This document shows, in pieces, positions 23,498 through 30,857 of a stretch of 34,657 nucleotides of DNA (its first letter is position 1; each line of letters starts with the position of its first letter). Position numbers and translations under genes: made by a program. A model generated the notes under the pieces. That model was not told the DNA's origin. It ran no database searches and saw only the letters and a list, made by a program, of their open reading frames with translations. The DNA is taken from NCBI RefSeq assembly GCF_000423465.1, contig NZ_KE384024.1, positions 27,927 to 62,583 of the forward strand, read 5' to 3'. The stretch comes from Propionicicella superfundia DSM 22317 (GTDB lineage Bacteria; Actinomycetota; Actinomycetes; Propionibacteriales; Propionibacteriaceae).

Positions 23498-24172
23498 ATG
23501 GAGGCGTGGCAGATCGGTCTCATCGTGTTCGCCATCGTCGGCGCCGCGGCCCTCGTGCTCGCGTACCGGCGGGACAGGACGACCGCCGCGCGCGTGAAGG
23601 AGGCCCTGCGCAATCCGCCGGATCGGCAGATCCCCGGCCTGGATCCGGCGACGTCCGCCCCGCACTACCTCACGGACGCGGAATCGCGGCAGTCGCCGGC
23701 CGGTGCGCCGTCCACCGACCTGAATGCCGAACAGCGCAAGGCTCTACACGACCGGCTCGACACGACCGAGGTCGCACGCATCCCCGGCGGCTACCCGCAG
23801 CGCGAGTTCGCGACCGACTCCCCCACCGGCTGGGCCGTGCTGGACGACCCGCTCGTGCTCGTTTCGTCCGACGAGATCACCGCGATGCGCGAGCTTCTGC
23901 CCGTCCTTGCGCTCCTCGACGAGCATCCCCTCGTCGTTGTCGCGCCCGGTTTCACCGCCGACGTGGTCGACACGCTGCGCGCCAACAAGACCCGCCGGGC
24001 GCTTTCGGTCTGCCCGGTGATCACCGACCACGGCCCGGCGGCGCTCGCGGACCTCGTGGACGGACGGCCGCTGACCGCGGCCGACCTCCAGGCCGGATAC
24101 GTCCCGCGGGACGCGCTCGGACGCGCCCGCCGCTGGATCAGCGACGCGAAACAGTCCTGGATCGTGGTCTGA
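23498..24172 (+). CDS. Membrane-anchored protein with a GroEL apical-domain-like module
   Basis: A 224-residue protein with one N-terminal transmembrane helix (about residues 5-23), a basic stop-transfer segment (RRDRTTAAR), a linker, and a C-terminal module (about 97-224) that resembles the apical, substrate-binding domain of GroEL. The order of matching segments is GGY...F, TG-AVLDDPLVLVSS, ITAMRELLPVL, PLVVVAPG, DTLRANKTR and ALGRARRWI. These correspond in GroEL to RGYLSPYF, TGAVELESPFILLA, ISNIREMLPVL, PLLIIAED, ATLVVNTMRG and LGQAKRVVI. No equatorial ATPase or intermediate domain is present. ATG at 23498 was chosen because the transmembrane helix begins directly after it; the ribosome site is weak. 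It stands alone between tRNA genes. Homology is judged by eye, and the function is unknown. Confidence 0.7.
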   Translation: MEAWQIGLIVFAIVGAAALVLAYRRDRTTAARVKEALRNPPDRQIPGLDPATSAPHYLTDAESRQSPAGAPSTDLNAEQRKALHDRLDTTEVARIPGGYPQREFATDSPTGWAVLDDPLVLVSSDEITAMRELLPVLALLDEHPLVVVAPGFTADVVDTLRANKTRRALSVCPVITDHGPAALADLVDGRPLTAADLQAGYVPRDALGRARRWISDAKQSWIVV

Positions 24173-24398
24173 GCCGGCCGCGAACCCGGGCGGCCCACGC
24201 CGGAGGTCGGTGCCGCAAGCCCTCCCCGCCGACGACAAGCCCGCCAACTGACCTCCGTGTCCCCGGCCTCGCCGGGCGCGACATCCGGCCTGGTGCATGG
24301 GCACCGAGCCCGCACGGACAGATCGCGCGGACCCGCCGCCCGCCCCGCGCGATCCGCGACGGTGCCGGTGGGTTCCTCTCTTCTCGGGGTCGGGGCAC
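24173..24398. other. Intergenic stretch without recognisable features
   Basis: GC-rich sequence between the GroEL-apical-like gene and the inverted-repeat element. With 24399-24709 it forms a 537-nt gene-free interval. No terminator with an obvious stem, RNA gene or coding frame with a ribosome site was recognised here. Confidence 0.4.
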
Positions 24399-24564
24399 CC
24401 GCCAGGTTGTGAGGCATACGAAGCCGTCCCGGCCGGCCGGGACGGAGTGACCGCCACGTTGCACGGGTCAGGGTGCCTCTGATGCGAGGTCGTATGCCTC
24501 ACAACCTGGCGGCCACCTCTCGCGGCCACGTCCACAGGGGCTGGCATGCCTCACAACCTGGCGG
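24399..24564. repeat. Inverted-repeat element with internal palindrome plus a third repeat copy
   Basis: A 22-bp sequence beginning CCGCCAGGTTGTG at 24399-24420 recurs as its perfect reverse complement at 24491-24512. Nineteen bases of the second orientation recur at 24546-24564 (ATGCCTCACAACCTGGCGG). Just inside the left copy lies a perfect 22-bp palindrome (24424-24445) centred on GGCCGGCC. The pair could be the ends of a 114-bp non-autonomous element or a large regulatory hairpin. No target-site duplication was evident and no coding capacity is present. Confidence 0.6.
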
Positions 24565-24709
24565 TCACAGAACCGACGGCTCCGCACCATCCACAGCGCG
24601 CGGCGTCCTGTTCTCTCGATGCGGAAGCCATCAGGCGACGGGCGACCTCAAGCGGCCGTTCGAAGGGGAGGATCAACCGGGCTCGACGAGCCGACCGACG
24701 GGATCACTG

Positions 24710-24783
24710 TGGCCAGGGCCGGGGTCGAACCGGCGACCTTTCACTTTTCAGGCGAACGCTGCTACCAGCTGAGCTACCTGGCC
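24710..24783 (-). tRNA. tRNA-Phe (anticodon GAA)
   Basis: A 74-nt cloverleaf on the minus strand. The acceptor GGCCAGG pairs with CCTGGCC, the anticodon stem TTCGC/GTGAA encloses loop CTGAAAA (anticodon GAA), and the T-arm is GCCGGTTCGACCCCGGC. The D-stem has only three clean pairs. The discriminator is A and CCA is not encoded. Confidence 0.93.
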
Positions 24784-24808
24784 GTCGGGATGCTTGAAAC
24801 ATCCCCCG

Positions 24809-24882
24809 CGACCCCGACGGGACTTGAACCCGCGACCTCCGCCGTGACAGGGCGGCGCGCTAACCAACTGCGCCACGGGGCC
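24809..24882 (-). tRNA. tRNA-Asp (anticodon GTC)
   Basis: A 74-nt cloverleaf on the minus strand. The acceptor GGCCCCG pairs with CGGGGTC, the D-arm is GCGCAGTTGGTTAGCGC, the anticodon stem CCGCC/GGCGG encloses CTGTCAC (anticodon GTC), and the T-arm is GCGGGTTCAAGTCCCGT. The discriminator is G. It lies 25 nt upstream of tRNA-Phe and is probably co-transcribed with it. Confidence 0.95.
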
Positions 24883-25044
24883 TTGTGACTGGCCTCAGCC
24901 AGCCCGAGAAACTATAGCGTACCGGGTCAGCCCGTGCGAATCGCCTTCGGTGCGACCCACACGGCGAAATCCCGTCCGCGAGCACGTGCCGGAAACAGCG
25001 CCTCTGGCACCTTCGGAGGCGCGCTCGCCGGCGATCACACGTGG

Positions 25045-25117
25045 CATCCCCAACCGGATTCGAACCGGCGCTGCCGCCTTGAAAGGGCGGTGTCCTAGGC
25101 CGCTAGACGATGGGGAC
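25045..25117 (-). tRNA. tRNA-Glu (anticodon TTC)
   Basis: A 73-nt cloverleaf on the minus strand. The acceptor GTCCCCA pairs with TGGGGAT, the D-arm is GTCTAGCGGCCTAGGAC, the anticodon stem CCGCC/GGCGG encloses CTTTCAA (anticodon TTC), and the T-arm is GCCGGTTCGAATCCGGT. The discriminator is G. It is the first gene of a leftward Glu-Asp-Phe cluster, with 162 nt before tRNA-Asp. Confidence 0.95.
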
Positions 25118-25204
25118 CTGCCGGGTAACGATACCAACCGGGGCCGGGGCCCCCAAACGTGCGCCGAGGACGGACAGGACATCCACGACCCGCCCGAAAC
25201 GTGT

Positions 25205-25239
25205 CCGCCGCTCCCGGAGAGGGGATCCGGGAGCGGCGG
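25205..25239 (-). terminator. Strong hairpin terminator of the SH3/M15-like gene
   Basis: CCGCCGCTCCCGG (25205-25217) and CCGGGAGCGGCGG (25227-25239) form a perfect 13-bp stem with a 9-nt loop, starting 24 nt beyond the stop of the leftward SH3-repeat gene. No long T-run follows on the minus strand. Confidence 0.75.
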
Positions 25240-25263
25240 CGGGGGGAAAGTACAGGCCGGGCG

Positions 25264-26631
25264 TCAGGAGTAGATGGCCAGGCCCTTCACGGTCACGTGG
25301 ACATGGTCCTTGTGATTGGCGGTGTCACCGCCGCGATCGGCCATCGAACGCCAGCCTTCGGCGTCGCGGCTGATGTTCCAGATCTTCTGATCGAAGATGA
25401 TGTACTGGATGTCGAGTTCCTTGGCATGCGCCCGCAGGTACTTCGCGATCGTCCAGCCCAGCGCGTTGTTGGACTTGTAGCTCGGCAGCATGCAGTCGAC
25501 CGCGTGCCCGGAGGGATGATCCGGGAGTGAGTCGGATCGCACGCCGTAGAACGTCACGATCTTCGGGTAGTTCTTGTGGACGACGTTGACGATGTTCTTC
25601 GCCGTGGCCACCAACCCGGTCAGCCCGACGGACCCGCCACCGCTGTAGGTCCCCGAGGAGGACGACGACGAGGACGTGCTGGGCTTCGTCGTCGACAGGT
25701 ACGACATCGACGCCCAGTACAGGCCACCGTTGTACTTCACCTGCGCGAGGTTGTTCTGAACCTTCCCGGTGAGCTGCAGCGCCATCCCCTTCGGTGCCAC
25801 GCCGATGATCTTGGACGACGGCGAGGACGTCTGCCGGATGTTGAGGTTCGCGGTGGTGTACCGCGTGACCGTCGTCGTCGTGGACGTCGTGGTCTTCGCC
25901 GGCTGGGATGCGGTGTACTGCTTCACGCAGCTCGCGTTGAGCCATCGCGCAGCGCCCTGCCACACGATCTGGACGACGCCGTTCGTCTTCACGCCGGTGA
26001 GCTGCACCGTCGTGCCCTTGGCGATGGTCGTGATCCGCGTGTACTTCGTCGCCGACGTCGAGCGGACGTCCACGGCACAGGTCGTCACACCGGTCGCGGT
26101 CACCTTGAGCGTCGTGCTGGACGTCGTCAGGTAGCCGGCCGCGACCCAGCGCCGCTGGCCGCTGTAGGTGATCTGGGCCCAGTTGCCGGATGTGGTGCCC
26201 GTGAGCGACACCGTCGTGCCGGACTTCAGGGTGCCCACCACCGTGTATCCCGTGCCGGGGCCGGTGCGCACGTTGAGACTCGCCGTCGTCTTCATGGTCG
26301 ACGCCTTGGTGGTCGACGTGCCCGACGACACGGTCGTGCCGGCCACCTTGAGGTAGGTGGAGTAGATGTATGCGGTCTTGCCGTTGAACGTCACAGGGGT
26401 CCAGCCCTTGGCGCTGGACCCTTTGGTCTGGATCTTCTGTCCCTGGTAGAGAACCCCGAGAATTGCCGACGATGTGCTGGCCTTCGACCGGATGTTGACG
26501 GCGGTCGTGGCCGTCACGGTCTGGGTCGCCGCGATCGCCTGCGTGCCGAGGATGACCCCCCCGACTCCCCCGAGCAGGCTGGCGGAAACGCCGGCCACGA
26601 CCAACCCCTGGACTGCGCGTCGTGCGCCCAC
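25264..26631 (-). CDS. Secreted SH3-repeat protein with C-terminal M15-like peptidase domain
   Basis: A 455-residue exported cell-wall protein. Residues 1-35 form a signal peptide (basic MGARR start, hydrophobic core, AIAA-type cleavage region). Four bacterial SH3 repeats follow at about 40-96, 113-170, 176-236 and 258-315, each with an N-I/V-R...G...G-x pattern and a W-aromatic end. A Thr/Ser-rich linker (about 318-340) leads to a C-terminal domain with DHPSGHAVDCM and NHKDHVHV, the histidine and aspartate motifs of M15/D-Ala-D-Ala-type or ARB_07466-like domains. GTG at 26629-26631 has AAAGGA 6 nt upstream. It likely binds and trims peptidoglycan outside the cell. It is followed by a strong terminator and diverges from the zincin gene; the 225-nt spacer showed no riboswitch consensus. 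Confidence 0.85.
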   Translation of the reverse strand: MGARRAVQGLVVAGVSASLLGGVGGVILGTQAIAATQTVTATTAVNIRSKASTSSAILGVLYQGQKIQTKGSSAKGWTPVTFNGKTAYIYSTYLKVAGTTVSSGTSTTKASTMKTTASLNVRTGPGTGYTVVGTLKSGTTVSLTGTTSGNWAQITYSGQRRWVAAGYLTTSSTTLKVTATGVTTCAVDVRSTSATKYTRITTIAKGTTVQLTGVKTNGVVQIVWQGAARWLNASCVKQYTASQPAKTTTSTTTTVTRYTTANLNIRQTSSPSSKIIGVAPKGMALQLTGKVQNNLAQVKYNGGLYWASMSYLSTTKPSTSSSSSSSGTYSGGGSVGLTGLVATAKNIVNVVHKNYPKIVTFYGVRSDSLPDHPSGHAVDCMLPSYKSNNALGWTIAKYLRAHAKELDIQYIIFDQKIWNISRDAEGWRSMADRGGDTANHKDHVHVTVKGLAIYS

Positions 26632-26856
26632 TGTGGGTCCTTTCGTTCCGATGTCGTGAGGACGCCGTGAGGGTGGGCGGGTGCCCCACCTTCTCTCAGC
26701 AGCGCCTCAGGTCTCTCAGGACTTTAAGGACCGGATTCTCGGCGCGACAAGCTAAAGGTGAGGTTTAGGCCTCGATTTCAAGCCGACACGCCGGATCGAA
26801 GATTAAAAATACAGCCATGTAATTCGACTCTTCGGACGCCCTTGTAGAGTGCCCAC

Positions 26857-27210
26857 GTGGCCGTCGAGATGAGCGAGCAGGAATTCGAGTCCCTCGTCGA
26901 CGACGCCCTCGACCAGATCCCCGGCGAACTCCTCGAACTCGTCGACAATTGCCTCCTCCTGATCGAGGATGTGCCTCCCGACGGCGACATCGAGCTGTTC
27001 GGCCTGTACGTCGGAGTCCCTTTGACCGAACGCGGTTCGGACACTCTGCTCACGCAGCCGGACCAGATCTTCATCTATCGCCGCCCGATTCTCGCCGCCT
27101 GCAGAACCGACGAGGAGGTGGCGCACGAGATCGCCGTCACCGTCGTCCACGAGATCGGCCACTACTTCGGGATCGACGAATCCCGGCTGCACGAACTCGG
27201 CTGGGGCTGA
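26857..27210 (+). CDS. Minimal zincin-type metallopeptidase family protein
   Basis: A 117-residue protein of the small actinobacterial metallopeptidase (Zincin_1) family. The zinc site is VVHEIGHYFGID (His98, Glu99, His102, with Asp107 as likely third ligand), followed by the family ending RLHELGWG. The N-terminal part EQEFESLVDDALDQIP and LFGLYVGVPLTERG are also characteristic. GTG at 26857 gives the family length; an ATG four codons later (26869) is an alternative, and neither has a good ribosome site. There is no signal peptide, so it is presumably cytosolic. It stands as a single gene, divergent from the SH3 protein and convergent with the phosphotransferase gene. The natural substrate of this family is not established. 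Confidence 0.86.
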   Translation: MAVEMSEQEFESLVDDALDQIPGELLELVDNCLLLIEDVPPDGDIELFGLYVGVPLTERGSDTLLTQPDQIFIYRRPILAACRTDEEVAHEIAVTVVHEIGHYFGIDESRLHELGWG

Positions 27211-27305
27211 CCCCACCGACCACCACCCTCGGCATGCCGGATACGCCCGGCGCCCGGCCCTTGGCGGGACATCTCATGTGAACCCCGACTTGAGACCTGT
27301 GCGAT

Positions 27306-28493
27306 TCAGCGATTCCCGCTCTCAGCGCGCAGCAACCAGCTACGAGCGATATCGAACCTCTGCTCGCCGCTTCGCCCCTGCGCTCCCGCGACAAGGCTGA
27401 GGACCACCGCAGCGACCCGCGCGCGCAACCCCGCCACGGACGGCACGAGGCTCTCGAAGACGTCCGCCCAGGCGTCCACCACCGGTTCGATGCCGCGGAA
27501 ATGCCGCGGCGACACGACCGGGAGGACTGCAAGATGGCCGAGCAGGCACGCGAGGTCGTCCTCCCGGTGGCCCGGTCCGAGCGCATCCACGTCGATGAGC
27601 TGCCGTGGACCGCCGTCGGCCACGAACACGTTGGCCTCGTAGAAGTCTCCGTGCGTCGGAACCAGCGGACCCACCGGCTCGGAGTCGACGACGCGTTGCA
27701 CGCGCCCGGCCAGATCGGCGATCTCGGTGCGACGACCGGGGTGCACGGCGGCGGCCGCCTCACTGTGGAAGTCCAGGTGGTCGACCCAGGCCGGACGCGA
27801 CGAGAGACCCATGACCCGGTTCGGCAGCCGGTCGAGCAGCGCCACGATATCGACCGGGTCCGGCAGCGGCGATGTCCCTTCCAGTGCGGAAGCGAGCGTC
27901 GCGGTCAGGGACGCACCGTCAGCCGCCGCCAGCAGTACCGTGCCCGGCGCCGGCGTGCCGAGAACCGCGGGCGAGAGTGATGCCTCCGACATGATGAGGT
28001 GACGATCGATGAGTTCGGCCAGCCGCGTCGGGCGAACCACCTTGGCGAACCACAGGCGTTCCCCGGCGGCGTACCTCAGGACCGCCCGGCGGATCGGCCG
28101 GTAGGCCGTCATCTTCGCCTCGACCGGGTACGCGTCCAGCCACAGCGACACGACATCGGTGTCGCACGCCGGCCGCAGCCCGGGAAGGTACGGATCATCG
28201 GGGTGGCGCCACACCGACACCTCGGTTCCCCCCACCGGTACGGTGGCGACCTGCGCCGCGGCAGGCAACCGGGCCGTCGTGGCGATGAGGTAGACGCCGC
28301 CGACGCGTCCGTCCGCCCGATAGCTCACGCTGAAGCCGGCGCTGACGTCGACACCGGGCCGGTGATGGAGCCGGTGCAGCGACGCCTCGACGGCATCGGC
28401 CGGCGTGCCCAGCGTCGCCAGAGCCGCCCTCAAGGGCTGCGCCATGTCGCCGGTCCGGAACGCGGTCAGGAGGGCGGCGTCCCCGTCGCTCAC
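27306..28493 (-). CDS. APH-family phosphotransferase
   Basis: A 395-residue protein of the aminoglycoside phosphotransferase/choline kinase fold. The C-terminal half has the Brenner-type loop HGDFYEANVFV (from His281; catalytic Asp283) and the metal-binding aspartate in LIDVDALGPG (Asp301/Asp303). The N-terminal half contains PDDPYLPGL and YRPIRRAVLRY, a pattern seen in uncharacterised actinobacterial phosphotransferases. GTG at 28491-28493 overlaps the hydrolase stop by 4 nt (GTGA); the longer frame to 28547 lies inside the hydrolase gene. Translational coupling suggests it works with the alpha/beta hydrolase, perhaps phosphorylating a sugar or small alcohol. There is no specific reason to call it a resistance gene. 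Confidence 0.8.
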   Translation of the reverse strand: MSDGDAALLTAFRTGDMAQPLRAALATLGTPADAVEASLHRLHHRPGVDVSAGFSVSYRADGRVGGVYLIATTARLPAAAQVATVPVGGTEVSVWRHPDDPYLPGLRPACDTDVVSLWLDAYPVEAKMTAYRPIRRAVLRYAAGERLWFAKVVRPTRLAELIDRHLIMSEASLSPAVLGTPAPGTVLLAAADGASLTATLASALEGTSPLPDPVDIVALLDRLPNRVMGLSSRPAWVDHLDFHSEAAAAVHPGRRTEIADLAGRVQRVVDSEPVGPLVPTHGDFYEANVFVADGGPRQLIDVDALGPGHREDDLACLLGHLAVLPVVSPRHFRGIEPVVDAWADVFESLVPSVAGLRARVAAVVLSLVAGAQGRSGEQRFDIARSWLLRAESGNR

Positions 28494-29458
28494 GATGCGG
28501 CCCCCACCGGTCCGTACGCGGTCAGCCAGCGATCCACCTCGTGCCACAGTCGCTTCCGGACCGGTGGCTCGGACAGGGTCACGTCGTGCATCGCCCCGGG
28601 GATCCGCACCACCGTGACGACCTCCCCGAGCCGGACGGCGCGAGCGGCGATCTGAGTCACATCCAGCACGGTGTCGGCCCGGCGCATCGCCGGATCCCAG
28701 CGGACCCGGAAGTCGCTCCGCGTCGATGCGAGCACCAGCACCGGACAGTCGATGTGCAGGCCGGCGGCGACGCGTTCATGACCATGCAGGACGGCCGACA
28801 TCCAACCGGCGCGAATCGGGACGTGCGCCTCCGGCTTGAGACGGAAATCGTAGTTCCACTGACCGCCGTACTTCGCGTGGAGCGACTTCGCGTACAGGTT
28901 CACCTCGGGCAGAGGAAGGACCGCGGAGGGTGCGCGGACGCCGATCTGCGACACGAGCGGCGCCGCCAGGGAGCGCACGACCCAACTCCCCTGCATGTCG
29001 AGCCAGGGCGAGTTGAGGATCAGCGCCGACAGAAGACCCGGGTTCCGGTCGGCCCACAGCGCCACCGACAACCCGCCCGTGGAGTGCCCCATGACGACGA
29101 GCTCGCGGTGCTCGGCGAGAAGGATGCTCGCCGCCAGGTCGAACTCGACCTCGTAGTCGTCCAGGTCGGTGATGTAACCCGCCATGTGCCCCGGACGCGC
29201 ACTCCTCCCGCAGCGACGCAGGTCCAGCGCATAGAACGAGTACCCCAGCGCAGCGAAGTGCTCCGCCACATGGGCATGGAAGAAGTAGTCGTTCCAGCCG
29301 TGGACGTACAGGACGGCGCGGTCACGCTTCTCACCGTCGCGTCGTACCAGACTGGCCTGCAGCGCCTCGGCTGGCTCCCCCTCGTCGGGGGCAACGGCCA
29401 AAGGCAGATCTCTCACCGAGAACCCAGGAAGGAGATCAGGTCGCCACACCGCGTCCAC
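28490..29458 (-). CDS. Alpha/beta hydrolase (lysophospholipase-like)
   Basis: A 322-residue serine hydrolase of the alpha/beta fold. The oxyanion-side motif is YVHGWNDY (about residues 51-58), the nucleophile elbow GHSTGG (Ser126), and the catalytic histidine lies in GAMHDVTLS (His291). YALDLRRCGRSARPG resembles the monoacylglycerol lipase/lysophospholipase group. No signal peptide is present. The start at 29456-29458 is a GTG with a weak ribosome site; another GTG four codons downstream is possible. It begins 30 nt after the DUF3073 gene and overlaps the phosphotransferase gene, so the two enzymes form a coupled pair. The substrate is unknown. Confidence 0.84.
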   Translation of the reverse strand: MDAVWRPDLLPGFSVRDLPLAVAPDEGEPAEALQASLVRRDGEKRDRAVLYVHGWNDYFFHAHVAEHFAALGYSFYALDLRRCGRSARPGHMAGYITDLDDYEVEFDLAASILLAEHRELVVMGHSTGGLSVALWADRNPGLLSALILNSPWLDMQGSWVVRSLAAPLVSQIGVRAPSAVLPLPEVNLYAKSLHAKYGGQWNYDFRLKPEAHVPIRAGWMSAVLHGHERVAAGLHIDCPVLVLASTRSDFRVRWDPAMRRADTVLDVTQIAARAVRLGEVVTVVRIPGAMHDVTLSEPPVRKRLWHEVDRWLTAYGPVGAAS

Positions 29459-29488
29459 GCGGAGCGTTCCGTTTCGGGGCTAGGCCTC

Positions 29489-29689
29489 TTAGCTGATCCG
29501 CCGCGACTCGCCGGGCGACTCGCCGTAATCGCCATCAGCGTAGTCGGCGTACTGATCCGGCACTTCATCCGCTTCGGCATCCCCACCGCGGAGCTCCCGC
29601 TCCAGGGCGTCGAAGTCGGTATCGATCGGACGATACTTGAGATCACGAGCAACTCGCGTCTGCTTCGCCTTTGCACGGCCGCGCCCCAT
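29489..29689 (-). CDS. DUF3073 family small protein
   Basis: A 66-residue hydrophilic protein that begins MGRGRAKAKQTRVARDLKY, the signature of DUF3073, and ends in an acidic Asp/Tyr/Glu-rich tail. Function is unknown. The family is largely restricted to actinobacteria and its gene commonly neighbours purF-purM, as here and as with Rv0810c in Mycobacterium tuberculosis. ATG at 29687-29689 matches the family start; a longer frame begins with TTG at 29710 and lacks support. No close ribosome site is visible, only a purine run about 13 nt upstream. Confidence 0.88.
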   Translation of the reverse strand: MGRGRAKAKQTRVARDLKYRPIDTDFDALERELRGGDAEADEVPDQYADYADGDYGESPGESRRIS

Positions 29690-29776
29690 GTGTCGGGTCA
29701 GCCCCCTCAACTCGTTCGCGGTCTAGCCGCGGCAATGTGAACGTCTATTCGTGAGTCAAAGGTTACCCAATGATCG

Positions 29777-29795
29777 GGGGTGCGCAAAGCACCCC
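29777..29795 (-). terminator. Hairpin directly after purM
   Basis: GGGGTGC (29777-29783) and GCACCCC (29789-29795) form a perfect 7-bp stem with a 5-nt loop, starting 6 nt after the purM stop on the minus strand. It probably ends or attenuates the purF-purM transcript before the DUF3073 gene. Confidence 0.55.
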
Positions 29796-29801
29796 TCACC
29801 C

Positions 29802-30857
29802 CTAGGGACGGTGCGACCCCACGACACGAACACCACTACCGTGGGGGTTGACGGCCACCGTTCCCACCTGCCAGGAAGCGATTCCTCGCTCGTCCAGGAG
29901 CCGGATCGCGGCCGCGACGCTGTCGGCGGGCAGGACGGCGACCATCCCGACACCCTGGTTCAATGTGGCCTCGATGTCGGGCTGTGACACCTGCCCCACC
30001 TCGGCGACAAGCTGGAACACGGCCGGCGGCGTCCACGTCGAACGGTCCACGACAGCTTCGAAACCGGCCGGGATGACCCGGGCCAGGTTCGCGGCCAGGC
30101 CCCCGCCCGTGATGTGGCTGAAGGCGTGCACCTCGGTCGCCGCGGCAAGCGCGAGGACATCCTTCGCGTACACCCGCGTCGGGTTGAGCAGGACTTCGCC
30201 GAGCGTCCCGCCGAGTTCGGGAACCTCCGCCTCCAGAGCCCACCCCGCGTCCGCGAACACGCGGCGGACGAGGGAGTATCCGTTCGAGTGCAGCCCGGAA
30301 CTCGCCAGCGCCAGCAGCGCATCGCCGTCGGCCACCCGCTCGGGACCCAGGATCTCGTCGCGCTCCACGACGCCCGTCGTCGCGCCGGCGATGTCGTACT
30401 CGTCGGGTTCCATGAGGCCCGGATGCTCGGCCGTCTCGCCGCCCAGAAGGGCACAGCCCGCGACGACGCACGCCGCCGAGATGCCCTCCACGATCGCCGC
30501 GATGCGCTCGGGGACCACCTTCCCGCAGGCGATGTAGTCGGTCATGAACAGCGGCTCGGCGCCGACCACGACCAGGTCGTCCACGAGCATCCCCACGAGG
30601 TCGAAGCCGATCGTGTTGTGGATGCCCATCGCCTGGGCGATCGCGACCTTCGTCCCGACCCCGTCGGTGGACGTCGCGAGGACGGGGTGACGGAAACGGG
30701 TCAGCGGCGCCGCATCGAAGAACCCGGCGAACCCGCCGAGTCCGCCCAGCACCTCGGGGCGCCGGGTCGCGGCGACATGCTGGCGCATGAGTTCGACGGC
30801 GCGGTCGCCTGCGGCGGTGTCGACCCCTGCGGCGGCGTATGCGGAGGGCACCATCAC
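29802..30857 (-). CDS. purM: Phosphoribosylformylglycinamidine cyclo-ligase (AIR synthase)
   Basis: A 351-residue cytosolic enzyme of de novo purine synthesis, converting FGAM to aminoimidazole ribonucleotide with ATP. The PurM fold is shown by GGLGGFAGFFD (about residues 38-48), the switch region TSTDGVGTKVAIA, the LLGGETAEHPG motif and the C-terminal ASWQVGTV. Length equals the family norm. The start is GTG at 30857 (overlapping the purF stop as GTGA) or the next codon ATG at 30854 (overlap TGATG); GAGGTG upstream fits either. It is translationally coupled to purF and followed by a hairpin. Confidence 0.95.
   Translation of the reverse strand: MMVPSAYAAAGVDTAAGDRAVELMRQHVAATRRPEVLGGLGGFAGFFDAAPLTRFRHPVLATSTDGVGTKVAIAQAMGIHNTIGFDLVGMLVDDLVVVGAEPLFMTDYIACGKVVPERIAAIVEGISAACVVAGCALLGGETAEHPGLMEPDEYDIAGATTGVVERDEILGPERVADGDALLALASSGLHSNGYSLVRRVFADAGWALEAEVPELGGTLGEVLLNPTRVYAKDVLALAAATEVHAFSHITGGGLAANLARVIPAGFEAVVDRSTWTPPAVFQLVAEVGQVSQPDIEATLNQGVGMVAVLPADSVAAAIRLLDERGIASWQVGTVAVNPHGSGVRVVGSHRP

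Noticed and set aside
24619-24888. 89-codon frame containing GVEPATFHFSGERC and GLEPATSAVTG
   Set aside because: It is translated tRNA-Phe and tRNA-Asp sequence, not a protein gene.
23302-25117. Possible integrated element using tRNA genes as attachment sites
   Set aside because: No integrase, no duplicated tRNA 3' end and no phage or plasmid gene is present between or beside the tRNAs.
26632-26856. Possible c-di-AMP (ydaO) or other riboswitch before the SH3/M15-like gene
   Set aside because: Such leaders are common before cell-wall hydrolases, but the conserved ydaO blocks were not found; only scattered CTGAGAGA-like pieces occur.
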